From assembly GCA_028872875.1 (NCBI GenBank), contig JAGWOC010000001.1, positions 1 to 49,982 on the forward strand: a DNA stretch of 49,982 nucleotides, written 5' to 3'. The DNA is from Chloroflexota bacterium. GTDB taxonomy: Bacteria > Chloroflexota > Dehalococcoidia > DSTF01 > JACRBR01. The translations under genes and the position numbers were made by a program. Of the stretch, positions 7,914-16,701 are shown piece after piece (the first letter of the stretch is position 1; the number at the start of each line of letters is the position of its first letter). Below the pieces are notes generated by a model that had not been told where the DNA came from, searched no databases, and worked only from the letters and a program-made list of their open reading frames with translations.

Positions 7914-7969
7914 CGGTCCCGCGTCGCGCGCGTTTGCGACCCTGCGGGCGGCAGAGCGCCGGCCCGCGC

Positions 7970-7997
7970 GTCATCAAGGCGGCGTAGCCGCGGCCCG
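7970..7997 (+). repeat. right copy of the 28-bp direct repeat
   Basis: Exact copy of 6571-6598. It includes a remnant of the last six codons and stop of the RDD gene without the rest of that gene. The strong hairpin at 8007-8044 begins 9 nt after this copy, so the hairpin was probably the original RDD terminator before the insertion. Confidence 0.85.
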
Positions 7998-8006
7998 TGC
8001 CGCAAT

Positions 8007-8044
8007 AGCGACAGGGCCGTCCCGTGCGGGACGGCCCTGTCGCT
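8007..8044. terminator. bidirectional terminator hairpin
   Basis: An 18-bp perfect inverted repeat (8007-8024 with 8027-8044; core GGCCGTCCCG / CGGGACGGCC) sits between two convergent genes, the DUF4143 gene ending at 7913 and the acyl-CoA dehydrogenase ending at 8071. Stem strength and placement support termination in both directions, although the T-tracts are poor. Confidence 0.7.
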
Positions 8045-8070
8045 GACCGCTGATGGTCCGCCGGTGTCCG

Positions 8071-9195
8071 TTACACCTTCAGCTCGTCGGCGACGAGCTC
8101 GCGGTGGTAGTCCGCGTCGCCCCACGCCAGCTCGGCGGCCTTCTGCCGCCGGAAGTAGAGCTGGATCTTGTAGTCCTTCGTGAAGCCGATGCCGCCGTGG
8201 ATCTGCTGCCCGTGCGCGACGACGCGGCGCGTCGCCTCGCTGCACCAGGCCTTCGCCATGTGCACGTTCAGGTCGGCGTCCGCCTCGTCCTCGTCGACCG
8301 ACCACGCCGCCCGGTACATGATGAAGCGCGCGCCATCGACGTCGGTCACCATGTCCGCCGCCTTGTGCTGGATCGCCTGGAACGAGCCGATCGGCCGACC
8401 GAACTGGATGCGGTCCTTCGCGTACTGGACGCTGATCTCGAAGTCCATCTGCGCCAGGCCGACCAGGTACGCGCACTCGATCACCGTCGCCTTGCGCTGC
8501 ACCTTCTTGAGGGTCGCGGCGCCACCGGGGATGATGCTCGCTTTCGGGACGCGGACGTTCTCGAACTTCACCTCCGCCTGCTTGTCGGCGGCGATGGTCT
8601 TGAGTTGCGTCTGGCTGATGCCGGCCGTCTTCGCATCGACGATGACCAGCGTGATGCCGTCGTCGCCCTTCGTGCCCGGCGTGCGGCCGACGACGGTGAA
8701 GTAGTCGGCGACGTTCGCATCGCGGATGAACAGCTTGGTGCCGTTCAGCACGAGGTCGCTCCCGTCTTCCTTCACTTCGAGCGCGACGCCCTCGGTGTCG
8801 AAGCGCGCCGACGGCTCGGTGTAGGCGAGCGTCCAGATCGCGTCGCCGCTGGCGATCCGCGGCAGGGCATACTTCTTCTGCTGCTCCGTGCCCCCTTCGA
8901 GCAGCGGCAGCACGCCGCCGACCTGCGTCGAGATGAACGGCCCCGGCACGAGCGCGCGGCCAAACTCCTCGATCAGGATGATCAGGTCGAGGAAGCCGAA
9001 GCCGGCGCCGCCGTACTGGTCGGGGATGAGCAGCCCCTGCCAGCCCTGCTCGGCCATCTTCTTCCACAACTCGGGCGAGTAGCCCTTCTCGTCCTCTTCC
9101 ATCTCGCGGACGAGCGTCTCCGGGCACTCCTTCTCCAGGAAGTCGCGCGCGGCGTTCTTGAGCAGCTCCTGCTCTTCAGACAGTCCCAGGTCCAT
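8071..9195 (-). CDS. acyl-CoA dehydrogenase, subunit lacking the SEIQR tail (FadE27/29-like)
   Basis: This 374-residue FAD-dependent dehydrogenase should introduce the alpha-beta double bond of an acyl-CoA. N- and C-terminal helical domains and the middle sheet are recognisable (YTEPSARFD, GTKLFIRDA, QIHGGIGFTKDYKIQLYFRR). It lacks the GGTSEIQR segment that ends the other five dehydrogenases of this cluster. In mycobacterial steroid-degrading ACADs, two unlike subunits form an alpha2-beta2 enzyme with one catalytic Glu per pair. This gene looks like the partner subunit, which is inference. The chosen ATG at 9195 (MDLGLSEEQ) has AAGGTGG 5 nt upstream; an earlier ATG would add MRKGGF. Confidence 0.9.
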   Translation of the reverse strand: MDLGLSEEQELLKNAARDFLEKECPETLVREMEEDEKGYSPELWKKMAEQGWQGLLIPDQYGGAGFGFLDLIILIEEFGRALVPGPFISTQVGGVLPLLEGGTEQQKKYALPRIASGDAIWTLAYTEPSARFDTEGVALEVKEDGSDLVLNGTKLFIRDANVADYFTVVGRTPGTKGDDGITLVIVDAKTAGISQTQLKTIAADKQAEVKFENVRVPKASIIPGGAATLKKVQRKATVIECAYLVGLAQMDFEISVQYAKDRIQFGRPIGSFQAIQHKAADMVTDVDGARFIMYRAAWSVDEDEADADLNVHMAKAWCSEATRRVVAHGQQIHGGIGFTKDYKIQLYFRRQKAAELAWGDADYHRELVADELKV

Positions 9196-9267
9196 GAATC
9201 CACCTTTCCGCAATCGATTGCTCTGTCGCCGCGCACCCGCGGCCCGTCCCGATGCTTGCTCTCACCG

Positions 9268-9334
9268 CGCTGGAGGCCGGACGCCGGACGTCGGGGCCCC
9301 ATATTCTCCAACGTCCCGCCTCTAACCTCCAGCG
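9268..9334. repeat. heptad tract folding into a hairpin
   Basis: CGCTGGAGG (9268-9276) pairs with CCTCCAGCG (9326-9334). Between them the left arm continues in G-rich 7-nt units (CCGGACG twice) and the right arm in C-rich units (CCAACGT, CTAACCT). The units pair only partly. It lies between the start of the dehydrogenase at 9195 and the end of the small membrane gene at 9364. It is the short, gene-less form of the structure seen around 12364-12804. Confidence 0.75.
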
Positions 9335-9363
9335 GACACCCTACGCCATACGCCCCTCCGCCA

Positions 9364-9756
9364 TCACGCCGCCGCCCCCGCTCCCGGCGCATCCTTCTGC
9401 GCCTCCGCGACCTCCTGCCGGTGCAGCGCCGCCGCCCACTGCGGCCAGAGCAGGAAGATCGCCGCGGTGACGACCGCCGGCCACGCCGCCCACTGCAGGT
9501 ATTCCGTCTTGAAGGCGTGCCACTTCGTCAGCCGGTGCGTCTCCAGGCAGGCCGCCGTCGCCGCCTTCACCTGCGACTGCGCGACATCCCGGTCGGCGAT
9601 CCCCTGCCGCAACGCGATCTGGTGCCGGAAGTCCACGCAGTCGTTGTGCGTCGCCCCGGCGCCGATCGCGCCGGTCGCGTACAGCAGCGTGCCCAGCCCC
9701 AGCATCGCGCCGTAGATCACGATGGCGACACCCCCCGCGATGCCGAGGCGCTTCAT
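9364..9756 (-). CDS. small two-segment membrane protein of unknown function
   Basis: This 130-residue protein starts MKRLGIAGGVAIVIYGAMLG. It has hydrophobic segments at about 5-28 and 85-105 and a soluble loop between them with two Cys (NDCVDF, AACLETH) that could pair outside the membrane. The Ala-rich tail ends in APGAGAAA. The ATG at 9756 was chosen because the longer frame upstream (to 9828) is translated from heptad repeat. No family is recognised. It sits inside the acyl-CoA dehydrogenase block, same strand, between the first two dehydrogenases, so it is probably co-transcribed. Confidence 0.65.
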   Translation of the reverse strand: MKRLGIAGGVAIVIYGAMLGLGTLLYATGAIGAGATHNDCVDFRHQIALRQGIADRDVAQSQVKAATAACLETHRLTKWHAFKTEYLQWAAWPAVVTAAIFLLWPQWAAALHRQEVAEAQKDAPGAGAAA

Positions 9757-9804
9757 TGGTCTGCACCGTGCACAGATGACCGATGACACCTCTGGATGCG
9801 GCCA

Positions 9805-9853
9805 CCTCCAACCTCTAACATCCAACATCCAACATCCATCAGGCTTCTACCTT
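9805..9853. repeat. heptad tract (CATCCAA type)
   Basis: Seven consecutive 7-nt units run CCTCCAA, CCTCTAA, CATCCAA, CATCCAA, CATCCAT and two looser ones. The same units recur at 12773-12807 and 12855-12889. A short GGATG at about 9794 is complementary to the CATCC units. It lies between the ends of the small membrane gene (start at 9756) and the dehydrogenase that stops at 9874. Confidence 0.85.
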
Positions 9854-9873
9854 CCAGCACCCCACTACGCACA

Positions 9874-11049
9874 TCACCCCCGTGGCAAGCCGAGCCCGCG
9901 CTGCGCGATGACGCTGCGCTGGATCTCGCTCGTGCCGCCGGCGATGGTGGCGCCGACGGCGATGCGGTACCAGGCCTCGAAGCGGCCGCCGAGCGGCGCG
10001 TGCGGCGAGCCGGCGCCGAGCTGGCCGTGCAGACCCGCGACCTTGATGCCTGTCCGCGCGATGCGCTGCGCCAGCTCCGACGCGAACAGCTTGGTGATCG
10101 ACGCCTCCTGGTTCGGGATCTGCCCCTTCGCCTGCATCGTCACGACGCGATACGAGAAGATGATCGCCACTTCCGTCTCGACCGCGCGGTCGACGACCTC
10201 GTACCGCACGGAGGGCCAGGCGCCGTCGGCGCGCCGGTGCGCCTGGGCGTACGCTGCGATCTGCCGCACGAGCATCTGCAGGCTGACGGCGTTGATGATC
10301 CCGGAGCGCTCGAAGTCGAGCGTCGTCGTCGCCACGTACCAGCCACGGTTCAGCTCTCCGAGCAGGTCCTTCTTCGGCACCCGGACGTTGTCAAAGAAGA
10401 CCTCGTTGAAGCTCGGCGTGTCCGCCATGTTCGTCAGCGGCCGCACGCTGACCCCCGGCGACTTCATGTCGAGCAGGAAGTAGCTGATGCCCTTGTGCTT
10501 CGGCGCTTCGGTATCCGTGCGCGCGAGCAGCATCATGCGCTGCGCACGGTGCGCCCCGGAGGTCCAGATCTTCTGGCCGTTAATGATGAAATCGTCGCCG
10601 TCCCGCACGGCGCGCGTCTGCAGCGACGCCAGGTCCGAGCCCGATCCCGGCTCGCTGAAGCCCTGGCACCAGAACGTCTCGCCGGAGAGGATGCCCGCCA
10701 GGTGCTCGCGCTTCTGCTCTTCCGTCCCGTGCACGATGATCGTCGGCCCCGCGAGGCCGATGGCGAGGAAGTTCGGCCGCGGCGCCGAAGCGCGCGCGAT
10801 CTCCTCGTTGAAGACGAACTGCTGCATCACGCTGAGGCCGGCGCCGCCGTACTCCTTCGGCCACGCCGGCGCGACCCAGCCGCGCTTCGCGAGCGTGAGC
10901 AGCCAGTCCCTGTCGCGCGGATTCTCGCCGACGCCGACGCCGAGCACGGCATCATCCTCCGCGCGCAGGTCGGGCGGGAGTTCCGCGCGCAGGAACTCGC
11001 GGACTTCGGCGCGGAACGTTGCGTCTTCGGGGCTGTCTCTAAAGTCCAT
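9874..11049 (-). CDS. acyl-CoA dehydrogenase (FadE family)
   Basis: This 391-residue protein is a full-length ACAD: MDFRDSPEDATFRAEVREF at the N terminus, AWPKEYGGAGLS, the FAD/substrate segment WCQGFSEPGSGSDLASLQT, INGQKIWTSGAH, and the tail AGGTSEIQRSVIAQRGLGLP. At the position of the MCAD-type catalytic Glu (before GT in YEGT) there is Gly, so the base must come from another helix as in LCAD/IVD-type enzymes. The start at 11049 was chosen because it aligns with the MDF or MNF starts of its paralogues. It is transcribed leftward with the cluster. Confidence 0.93.
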   Translation of the reverse strand: MDFRDSPEDATFRAEVREFLRAELPPDLRAEDDAVLGVGVGENPRDRDWLLTLAKRGWVAPAWPKEYGGAGLSVMQQFVFNEEIARASAPRPNFLAIGLAGPTIIVHGTEEQKREHLAGILSGETFWCQGFSEPGSGSDLASLQTRAVRDGDDFIINGQKIWTSGAHRAQRMMLLARTDTEAPKHKGISYFLLDMKSPGVSVRPLTNMADTPSFNEVFFDNVRVPKKDLLGELNRGWYVATTTLDFERSGIINAVSLQMLVRQIAAYAQAHRRADGAWPSVRYEVVDRAVETEVAIIFSYRVVTMQAKGQIPNQEASITKLFASELAQRIARTGIKVAGLHGQLGAGSPHAPLGGRFEAWYRIAVGATIAGGTSEIQRSVIAQRGLGLPRG

Positions 11050-11066
11050 GGCTATCGCGCCGTGAC

Positions 11067-11140
11067 GGACAGCGACAGACAACAGACGGCAGACGACAGC
11101 GACCTAAACACCGCTCTGTTGTCTGTTGTCTGCTGTCCTC
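11067..11140. repeat. heptad hairpin (GACAGAC / GTCTGTT type)
   Basis: The left arm 11067-11101 has five A/G-rich 7-nt units (GGACAGC, GACAGAC, AACAGAC, GGCAGAC, GACAGCG). After an 11-nt loop, the right arm 11113-11140 has complementary units (TGTCTGT, TGTCTGC). Two paired blocks of 7 and 11 bp are exact, separated by a small bulge. It lies in the 121-nt gap between two dehydrogenase genes. Unit sequence is unrelated to the CATCCAA type, but the 7-nt period and fold-back are the same. Confidence 0.85.
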
Positions 11141-11170
11141 CGCCATCGCGCTCCTCCTGCCTATGCTACG

Positions 11171-12352
11171 TCACTGCCTCGGCAATCCCAGCCCGCGCTG
11201 GGCGATGATGTTGCGCTGGATCTCCGATGTGCCGCCGGCGATCGCGCTCCCCACGCTGGTCACGTACGACTTCGCGAAGCGCCCGCGGAGCCGCGCCCAC
11301 GGGCCCTCGCCCCAGAGCCCGCCGTAGAGGCCCATGATGCTGATCCCCAGGCGCGCCTGCCGCTGCACGTACTCCGAGTTGAAGACCTTGACGATCGAAG
11401 CCTCGTAGTTCGGCACCAGGCCCCGCGCCTGCATGCTCACCACGCGGTACGAGAGCAGCCGCGCCATCTCCAGGTCGATCCACAGATCGGCGATCGCGTG
11501 CCTCACGGCGGGCTTGTCCCACACCCGCGCGCCCGTGCCGGCCTGGCGCTCCGTCTGCGCGAAGCGCGTCAGGTCCTCGAGCGTGCGCTGCGCCTGCGAT
11601 GTGCCGCCGATCGACGAGCGCTCGAAGTCCAGCGTCGTCGTGGCGATGTACCAGCCGCGGTTGAGCTCGCCCAGCAATCCCGAGCGCGGCACGCGCACGT
11701 TCTCGAAGAACACCTCGTTGAAGCCCTCGCCGCCGGCCATGTTGATCAGCGGCCGCACGCTGATGCCCGGCGTCTTCATGTCGACAAGGAAGTAGCTGAT
11801 GCCGCGGTGCTTCGGGGCGTCCGGGTCCGTCCGCGCCAGCACGAACATCCAGTCGGCGTAGTGGGCCTGGCTCGTCCAGATCTTCTGGCCGCTGATGATG
11901 AAGTCGTCGCCGTCCCGCACGGCGCGCGTCTGCAGCGACGCCAGGTCGGAGCCCGAGTTCGGCTCGCTGTACCCCTGGCACCAGACGACGTCGCCCGACG
12001 TGATGCCCGGCAGGTGCTGCTGCTTCTGCTCCTCCGTCCCGTACAGGATGATCGTCGGCCCCAGGTAGCCGACGGCCGCGGTGTTGACGATCGGCGCGCG
12101 GGCATAGCCCATGCACTCGTTGAAGATCACCTGGTCCCAGACGTCCATGTCGAGCCCACCGTACTGCTTCGGCCAGGCGGGCGCGATCCAGTGCTTCGGC
12201 GCCAGCTTCTTGAGGAACTGCCGGCCGAACAGGTAACTCTCATCGTCGATGGCGTTGTCGGCGCCCTCCCAGCCCGCGGGCAGCGCGCCGTGCAGGAAGC
12301 CGTTGACCTCGCCACGGAAGGCCTCTTGTTGGGGGGTGAAGGTGAAGCGCAT
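11171..12352 (-). CDS. acyl-CoA dehydrogenase (FadE family)
   Basis: This 393-residue ACAD paralogue starts MRFTFTPQQEAFRGEV, a slightly different N terminus from its neighbours. It has WCQGYSEPNSGSDLASLQT, ISGQKIWTSQAHYADW and the tail IAGGTSEIQRNIIAQRGLGL. Between residues about 240 and 270 it differs most from the paralogues, in the region lining the acyl pocket, so substrate choice may differ (inference). The upstream neighbour is the four-helix-bundle cassette, which separates it from the next dehydrogenase by about 570 nt and may break or modify co-transcription. Confidence 0.93.
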   Translation of the reverse strand: MRFTFTPQQEAFRGEVNGFLHGALPAGWEGADNAIDDESYLFGRQFLKKLAPKHWIAPAWPKQYGGLDMDVWDQVIFNECMGYARAPIVNTAAVGYLGPTIILYGTEEQKQQHLPGITSGDVVWCQGYSEPNSGSDLASLQTRAVRDGDDFIISGQKIWTSQAHYADWMFVLARTDPDAPKHRGISYFLVDMKTPGISVRPLINMAGGEGFNEVFFENVRVPRSGLLGELNRGWYIATTTLDFERSSIGGTSQAQRTLEDLTRFAQTERQAGTGARVWDKPAVRHAIADLWIDLEMARLLSYRVVSMQARGLVPNYEASIVKVFNSEYVQRQARLGISIMGLYGGLWGEGPWARLRGRFAKSYVTSVGSAIAGGTSEIQRNIIAQRGLGLPRQ

Positions 12353-12363
12353 CGCTGGTCTCC

Positions 12364-12398
12364 GATGTTGGATGTTAGACGTTGGATGTTGGAGGGCG
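12364..12398. repeat. left heptad arm of the four-helix-bundle cassette
   Basis: Five 7-nt units on the + strand: GATGTTG, GATGTTA, GACGTTG, GATGTTG, GAGGGCG. The last codons and TAA of the four-helix-bundle gene (12375-12400) are written in this tract. Confidence 0.85.
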
Positions 12399-12779
12399 TC
12401 CGTCCGAGCGCCAGCGGCTGATCAACATGTGCAACTGCTTGCCGATCGACTCGTAGGCATCGATGTACCTCGCGCATTCGTCGGCACCGGCGTAGCCCAG
12501 TTGCCGCGATACCTCCAGGTGGACCACCATCTCGTTCGCGGAGCCCATTGCGATTCCAAGGTAGTACTTGAAGTCTTTCGCCGAACCGCGGCGCCCATAC
12601 CCTTCGACGATGTTTGTAGGGACTGAGCGGCATGCTCGGCGCATCTGATCCGCGAGCCCGAACTTCTCGTAGTCCGGGAACGCGAGCACCAACTTGTGGA
12701 TTGGGCCGAGCAGTTCCATGCTGCGTTGATACACCCGCAAGTCGCGATAACTACGGATCGGCTGCTTCTCCGCCTCCAA
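12375..12779 (-). CDS. four helix bundle protein (S23/Avd-like)
   Basis: This 134-residue protein has the family signature: IRSYRDLRVYQRSMEL at the start, DQMRRACRSVPTNIVEGYGRR in the middle, AKDFKYYLGIAMGSANEM, then two more helices. Relatives are encoded in 23S rRNA intervening sequences, and Avd of diversity-generating retroelements has the same fold. Most members have no assigned function. The first possible start is the TTG at 12779, because an in-frame TAG lies just upstream. Both that start and the C-terminal PPTSNV-stop lie within heptad repeats. It is flanked by inverted heptad arms and stands inside the dehydrogenase array. Confidence 0.85.
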   Translation of the reverse strand: MEAEKQPIRSYRDLRVYQRSMELLGPIHKLVLAFPDYEKFGLADQMRRACRSVPTNIVEGYGRRGSAKDFKYYLGIAMGSANEMVVHLEVSRQLGYAGADECARYIDAYESIGKQLHMLISRWRSDGRPPTSNV

Positions 12780-12919
12780 CCTCTAATCTCCAACATCCAA
12801 CATCGCGCCGTCTCCACGACCATGCGCCCATCGCGCGACCTGGCCGCTTCTCCGCCTCCAACCTCTAACCTCCAACATCCAACATCGCGCCGTCTCCACG
12901 ACCATGCGCACATCGCGCG
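12764..12919. repeat. 74-nt direct duplication carrying the right heptad arm
   Basis: Bases 12764-12837 and 12846-12919 are near-identical copies offset by 82 nt. Each carries CCTCCAA, CCTCTAA, a variable unit (TCTCCAA or CCTCCAA), CATCCAA and CATCGCG, followed by a CGTCTCCACGACCATGCGC segment. The right copy abuts the stop of the dehydrogenase at 12922. The two copies differ mainly inside the heptads, consistent with duplication and later drift, or with unit turnover. Confidence 0.85.
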
Positions 12920-12921
12920 CC

Positions 12922-14103
12922 TCAGTCCCGCGGCAGCCCCAGCCCACGCTGGGCGATGATGTTCCGCTGGATCTCCGACGTCCCTCCCTCGATCGTGAAC
13001 GCCTGCGAGCGCAGGAATGTCGCCGCCCAGCGGCCGCCCGTCGGCGCCTGTTCGCCCCGCAGTTGCCCGTACAGGCCAAGGATGTGCACCGCCGTGCGGG
13101 CGATGCGCTGGTTCAGTTCGGTCGAGAACAGCTTGAGCGACGACGCCTCGTAGTTCGGGATCAGCCCGCGCGCCTGCATGCTCGCGACGCGGTACGAGAG
13201 CATGCGCGCCACCTCGACCTCGACCATGCGGTCCGCCAGCTCGTAGCGCAGCATCGGGTTGGTCTTCAGCGTGCTCGTCGGGTCGTCTTCGTGCGCCTTC
13301 GCGTACTCGACCAGCTCTTCGACGTGCTGCTTCATGCCGGTCGCCGAGCCGATGCTCGAGCGCTCGAAGTCGAGCGTGGTGACGGCGGCGTACCAGCCGC
13401 GGTTCTCCTCGCCGATCACGTTGTCCTTCGGAATGCGCACGTTGTCGAAGAACACCTCGTTGAACTCGTGGGAGTTGCCCAGGTTGTACAGCGGACGCAC
13501 CTCGACACCGGGCGACTTCATGTCCAGGATGAAGTAGGTGATGCCGCGGTGCTTCGGCGCGTCGGGGTCGGTGCGGGTGAGGAGGATCATGTACTTCGCC
13601 ATGTGCGCCAGCGTCGTCCAGATCTTCTGGCCGTTGACGATGTAGTCATCGCCGTCGCGGACAGCGCGCGTCTTCAGCGACGCCAGGTCGGAGCCCGCCT
13701 CGGGCTCGCTGTAGCCCTGGCACCAGATGTCCTCGCCGCGCAGCATGCCCGGCAGGTACTTCTTCCGCTGCTCTTCGGTGCCATGCACGATCAGCGTCGG
13801 GCCGGCCATGCCGAGGCCGATGATCATGTGCAGCGGGCGCGGCGCCTTGTTGAGCGCCATCTCCTCGTTGAAGATGAACTGCTGCACCGTCGTCATGCCG
13901 GCGCCGCCGTACTCCTTCGGCCAGGCGGGGGCGATCCAGCCCTTGGCGCCGAGCTTCTTGAACCACTCCTGGTTCGCCGTCCAGCCGCTGATCAGCGCCT
14001 CCTCGCTGGACTGGCCCGGCTTCGGCTTCGGCGCTTCCTTCACGATGAACGCGCGCACCTCGGCCCGGAATGCGGCTTCTTCTGGCGTATCCGTAAAGTC
14101 CAT
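12922..14103 (-). CDS. acyl-CoA dehydrogenase (FadE family)
   Basis: This 393-residue ACAD starts MDFTDTPEEAAFRAEVRAF. It contains AWPKEYGGAGMT, WCQGYSEPEAGSDLASLKT, VNGQKIWTTLAH and the tail IEGGTSEIQRNIIAQRGLGL. Here the residue two before GT in the tail is Glu (IEGGTSE), where the paralogues have Ala. This could be a shifted MCAD-type base but is not at the canonical position. The ATG at 14103 has AAGGAG 11 nt upstream; the longer frame to 14172 adds a low-complexity Asn/Thr stretch and is not chosen. Confidence 0.93.
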   Translation of the reverse strand: MDFTDTPEEAAFRAEVRAFIVKEAPKPKPGQSSEEALISGWTANQEWFKKLGAKGWIAPAWPKEYGGAGMTTVQQFIFNEEMALNKAPRPLHMIIGLGMAGPTLIVHGTEEQRKKYLPGMLRGEDIWCQGYSEPEAGSDLASLKTRAVRDGDDYIVNGQKIWTTLAHMAKYMILLTRTDPDAPKHRGITYFILDMKSPGVEVRPLYNLGNSHEFNEVFFDNVRIPKDNVIGEENRGWYAAVTTLDFERSSIGSATGMKQHVEELVEYAKAHEDDPTSTLKTNPMLRYELADRMVEVEVARMLSYRVASMQARGLIPNYEASSLKLFSTELNQRIARTAVHILGLYGQLRGEQAPTGGRWAATFLRSQAFTIEGGTSEIQRNIIAQRGLGLPRD

Positions 14104-14173
14104 CTGGTCAGCTACTCCTTCGCTCTGAGCGTTCGTTGATGTGTTCGTGTTCGCGCGGCGCCCATCGCGCACC

Positions 14174-15355
14174 TCAGTCCCGCGGCAATCCCAACCCCCT
14201 CGTCGCGATGATGTTCCGCTGGATCTCCGACGTACCGCCGGCGATCGTCGAGGCCAGCGACGTCATGTACGAGCTTTCGTAGCGGCCGCGCATCGGAGCG
14301 CCCTCCCCGTACAACTGGCCGTACAGCCCCAGCACCTTCACGCCCGTGCGCGCGATCCGCTGCGCCAGCTCCGACGCGAACAGCTTCGTCATCGACGCCT
14401 CGTGGTTCGGGATCATCCCTTTCGCCTGCATCGTCACGACGCGGTACGACATCAGCCGCGAGACGTTCGCCTCGACGTAGCGGTCCGCCAGCTCGGTCTT
14501 CAGCGATGTCATGTAGCCGGTCCGGCTCGTGCCGTCGCCCTCGTGCTCCTTCGCGTACTTCACCAGCTCGTCGAGCTGCAGGCGGATGCCGACGGCGGAG
14601 CCGATGCTCGAGCGCTCGAAGTCCAGCGTCGTCGTGCCGATGTACCAGCCGCGGTTCAGCTCGCCGACCAGGTTCTTCGCCGGCACGCGCACGTCCTCGA
14701 AGAAGACCTCGTTGAACATGTCCTGGCTGGCCAGGTTGGTCAGCGGCCGCACGCTGACGCCCGGCGCCTTCATGTCGACCAGGAAGTAGCTGATCCCCTT
14801 GTGCTTCGGCGCGTCCGGGTCGGTGCGCGCCATCATGAACATCCAGTGCGCGTACTGCGCGCCCGATGTCCAGATCTTCTGCCCGTTGATCACGAAGTCG
14901 TCGCCGTCGCGCACGGCCCGGGTCTGGAGCGATGCCAGGTCGGAGCCCGAGCCCGGTTCGCTGAAGCCCTGGCACCATTGCACCTCGCCGGAGAGGATGC
15001 GGCCGAGATGCTCCTTTTTCTGCTCCTCGTTTCCGTGGACGATCAGCGTGGGGCCCACCATCGAGACGCCCATGCCGCCGACGGGCGGCACGCGGTTCTC
15101 GGCGAACTCCTCGTTCATGATGAACTGCTGCATGACGCTGAGGCCGGCGCCCCCGTACTCCTTCGGCCATGCCGGGGCGATCCAGCCGCGGCCGGCGAGC
15201 TTCTGCCGCACGTCCTTCAGCCGCTCGAACGCGCCCCGGTACATCCCCCGCTCGAACAGATCGCTGTCCTTCGCGCTCGCCGGCAGCTCGTTCTTGATGA
15301 AGTCGCGCACCTCGGCCCGGAACGCCGCTTCCTCGGGGTTGTCCTGAAAATTCAT
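14174..15355 (-). CDS. acyl-CoA dehydrogenase (FadE family)
   Basis: This 393-residue ACAD starts MNFQDNPEEAAFRAEVRDF at 15355 with AAGGAGGA 6 nt upstream, the clearest ribosome site of the cluster. Hallmarks are AWPKEYGGAGLSVMQQ, WCQGFSEPGSGSDLASLQT, INGQKIWTSGAQY and IAGGTSEIQRNIIATRGLGL. It is closest in text to the gene at 9874 (shared GGAGLSVMQQF and APKHKGISYFL), suggesting a duplication within the array. The upstream frame to 15718 is a shadow of the next dehydrogenase. Confidence 0.93.
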   Translation of the reverse strand: MNFQDNPEEAAFRAEVRDFIKNELPASAKDSDLFERGMYRGAFERLKDVRQKLAGRGWIAPAWPKEYGGAGLSVMQQFIMNEEFAENRVPPVGGMGVSMVGPTLIVHGNEEQKKEHLGRILSGEVQWCQGFSEPGSGSDLASLQTRAVRDGDDFVINGQKIWTSGAQYAHWMFMMARTDPDAPKHKGISYFLVDMKAPGVSVRPLTNLASQDMFNEVFFEDVRVPAKNLVGELNRGWYIGTTTLDFERSSIGSAVGIRLQLDELVKYAKEHEGDGTSRTGYMTSLKTELADRYVEANVSRLMSYRVVTMQAKGMIPNHEASMTKLFASELAQRIARTGVKVLGLYGQLYGEGAPMRGRYESSYMTSLASTIAGGTSEIQRNIIATRGLGLPRD

Positions 15356-15404
15356 CCGAGTCCTCCTTCGTTGCGATGGCACACGCTGCCGCCACCTGCG
15401 ACCA

Positions 15405-16622
<1,218 letters not shown>

Positions 16623-16701
16623 GCTCAGTCTGCTCCGCCGCCGTGCCGGCCGGCGGCCGGGATATCGTCGAGAACGTGTACGTGTGCGTCAACGATTAAC
16701 A

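Larger units (their letters stand above)
12364..12804. mobile_element. putative four-helix-bundle cassette with heptad terminal inverted repeats
   Basis: The left end (12364-12395) reads GATGTTG-GATGTTA and further heptads. The right end (12773-12804), read from the other strand, starts GATGTTG-GATGTTG. Aligned over 32 nt they agree at 27. The ends enclose one gene, on the minus strand, of the four-helix-bundle/S23 family. The right arm is part of a 74-nt segment duplicated at an 82-nt offset. There is no transposase or reverse transcriptase. That this is a mobile unit is inference from the inverted ends and the placement inside an otherwise regular paralogue array. Confidence 0.55.

Noticed and set aside
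12364-12889. Diversity-generating retroelement
   Set aside because: The Avd-like protein is present, but there is no reverse transcriptase, template repeat or variable target gene in the window.
12904-14139. Plus-strand ORF opposite the dehydrogenase at 12922
   Set aside because: Shadow frame; the minus strand encodes a complete ACAD with all motifs.
14118-14160. Heptad tract around GTTCGTTGATGTGTTCGTG
   Set aside because: The 7-nt rhythm is too weak to separate from simple GT-rich text.
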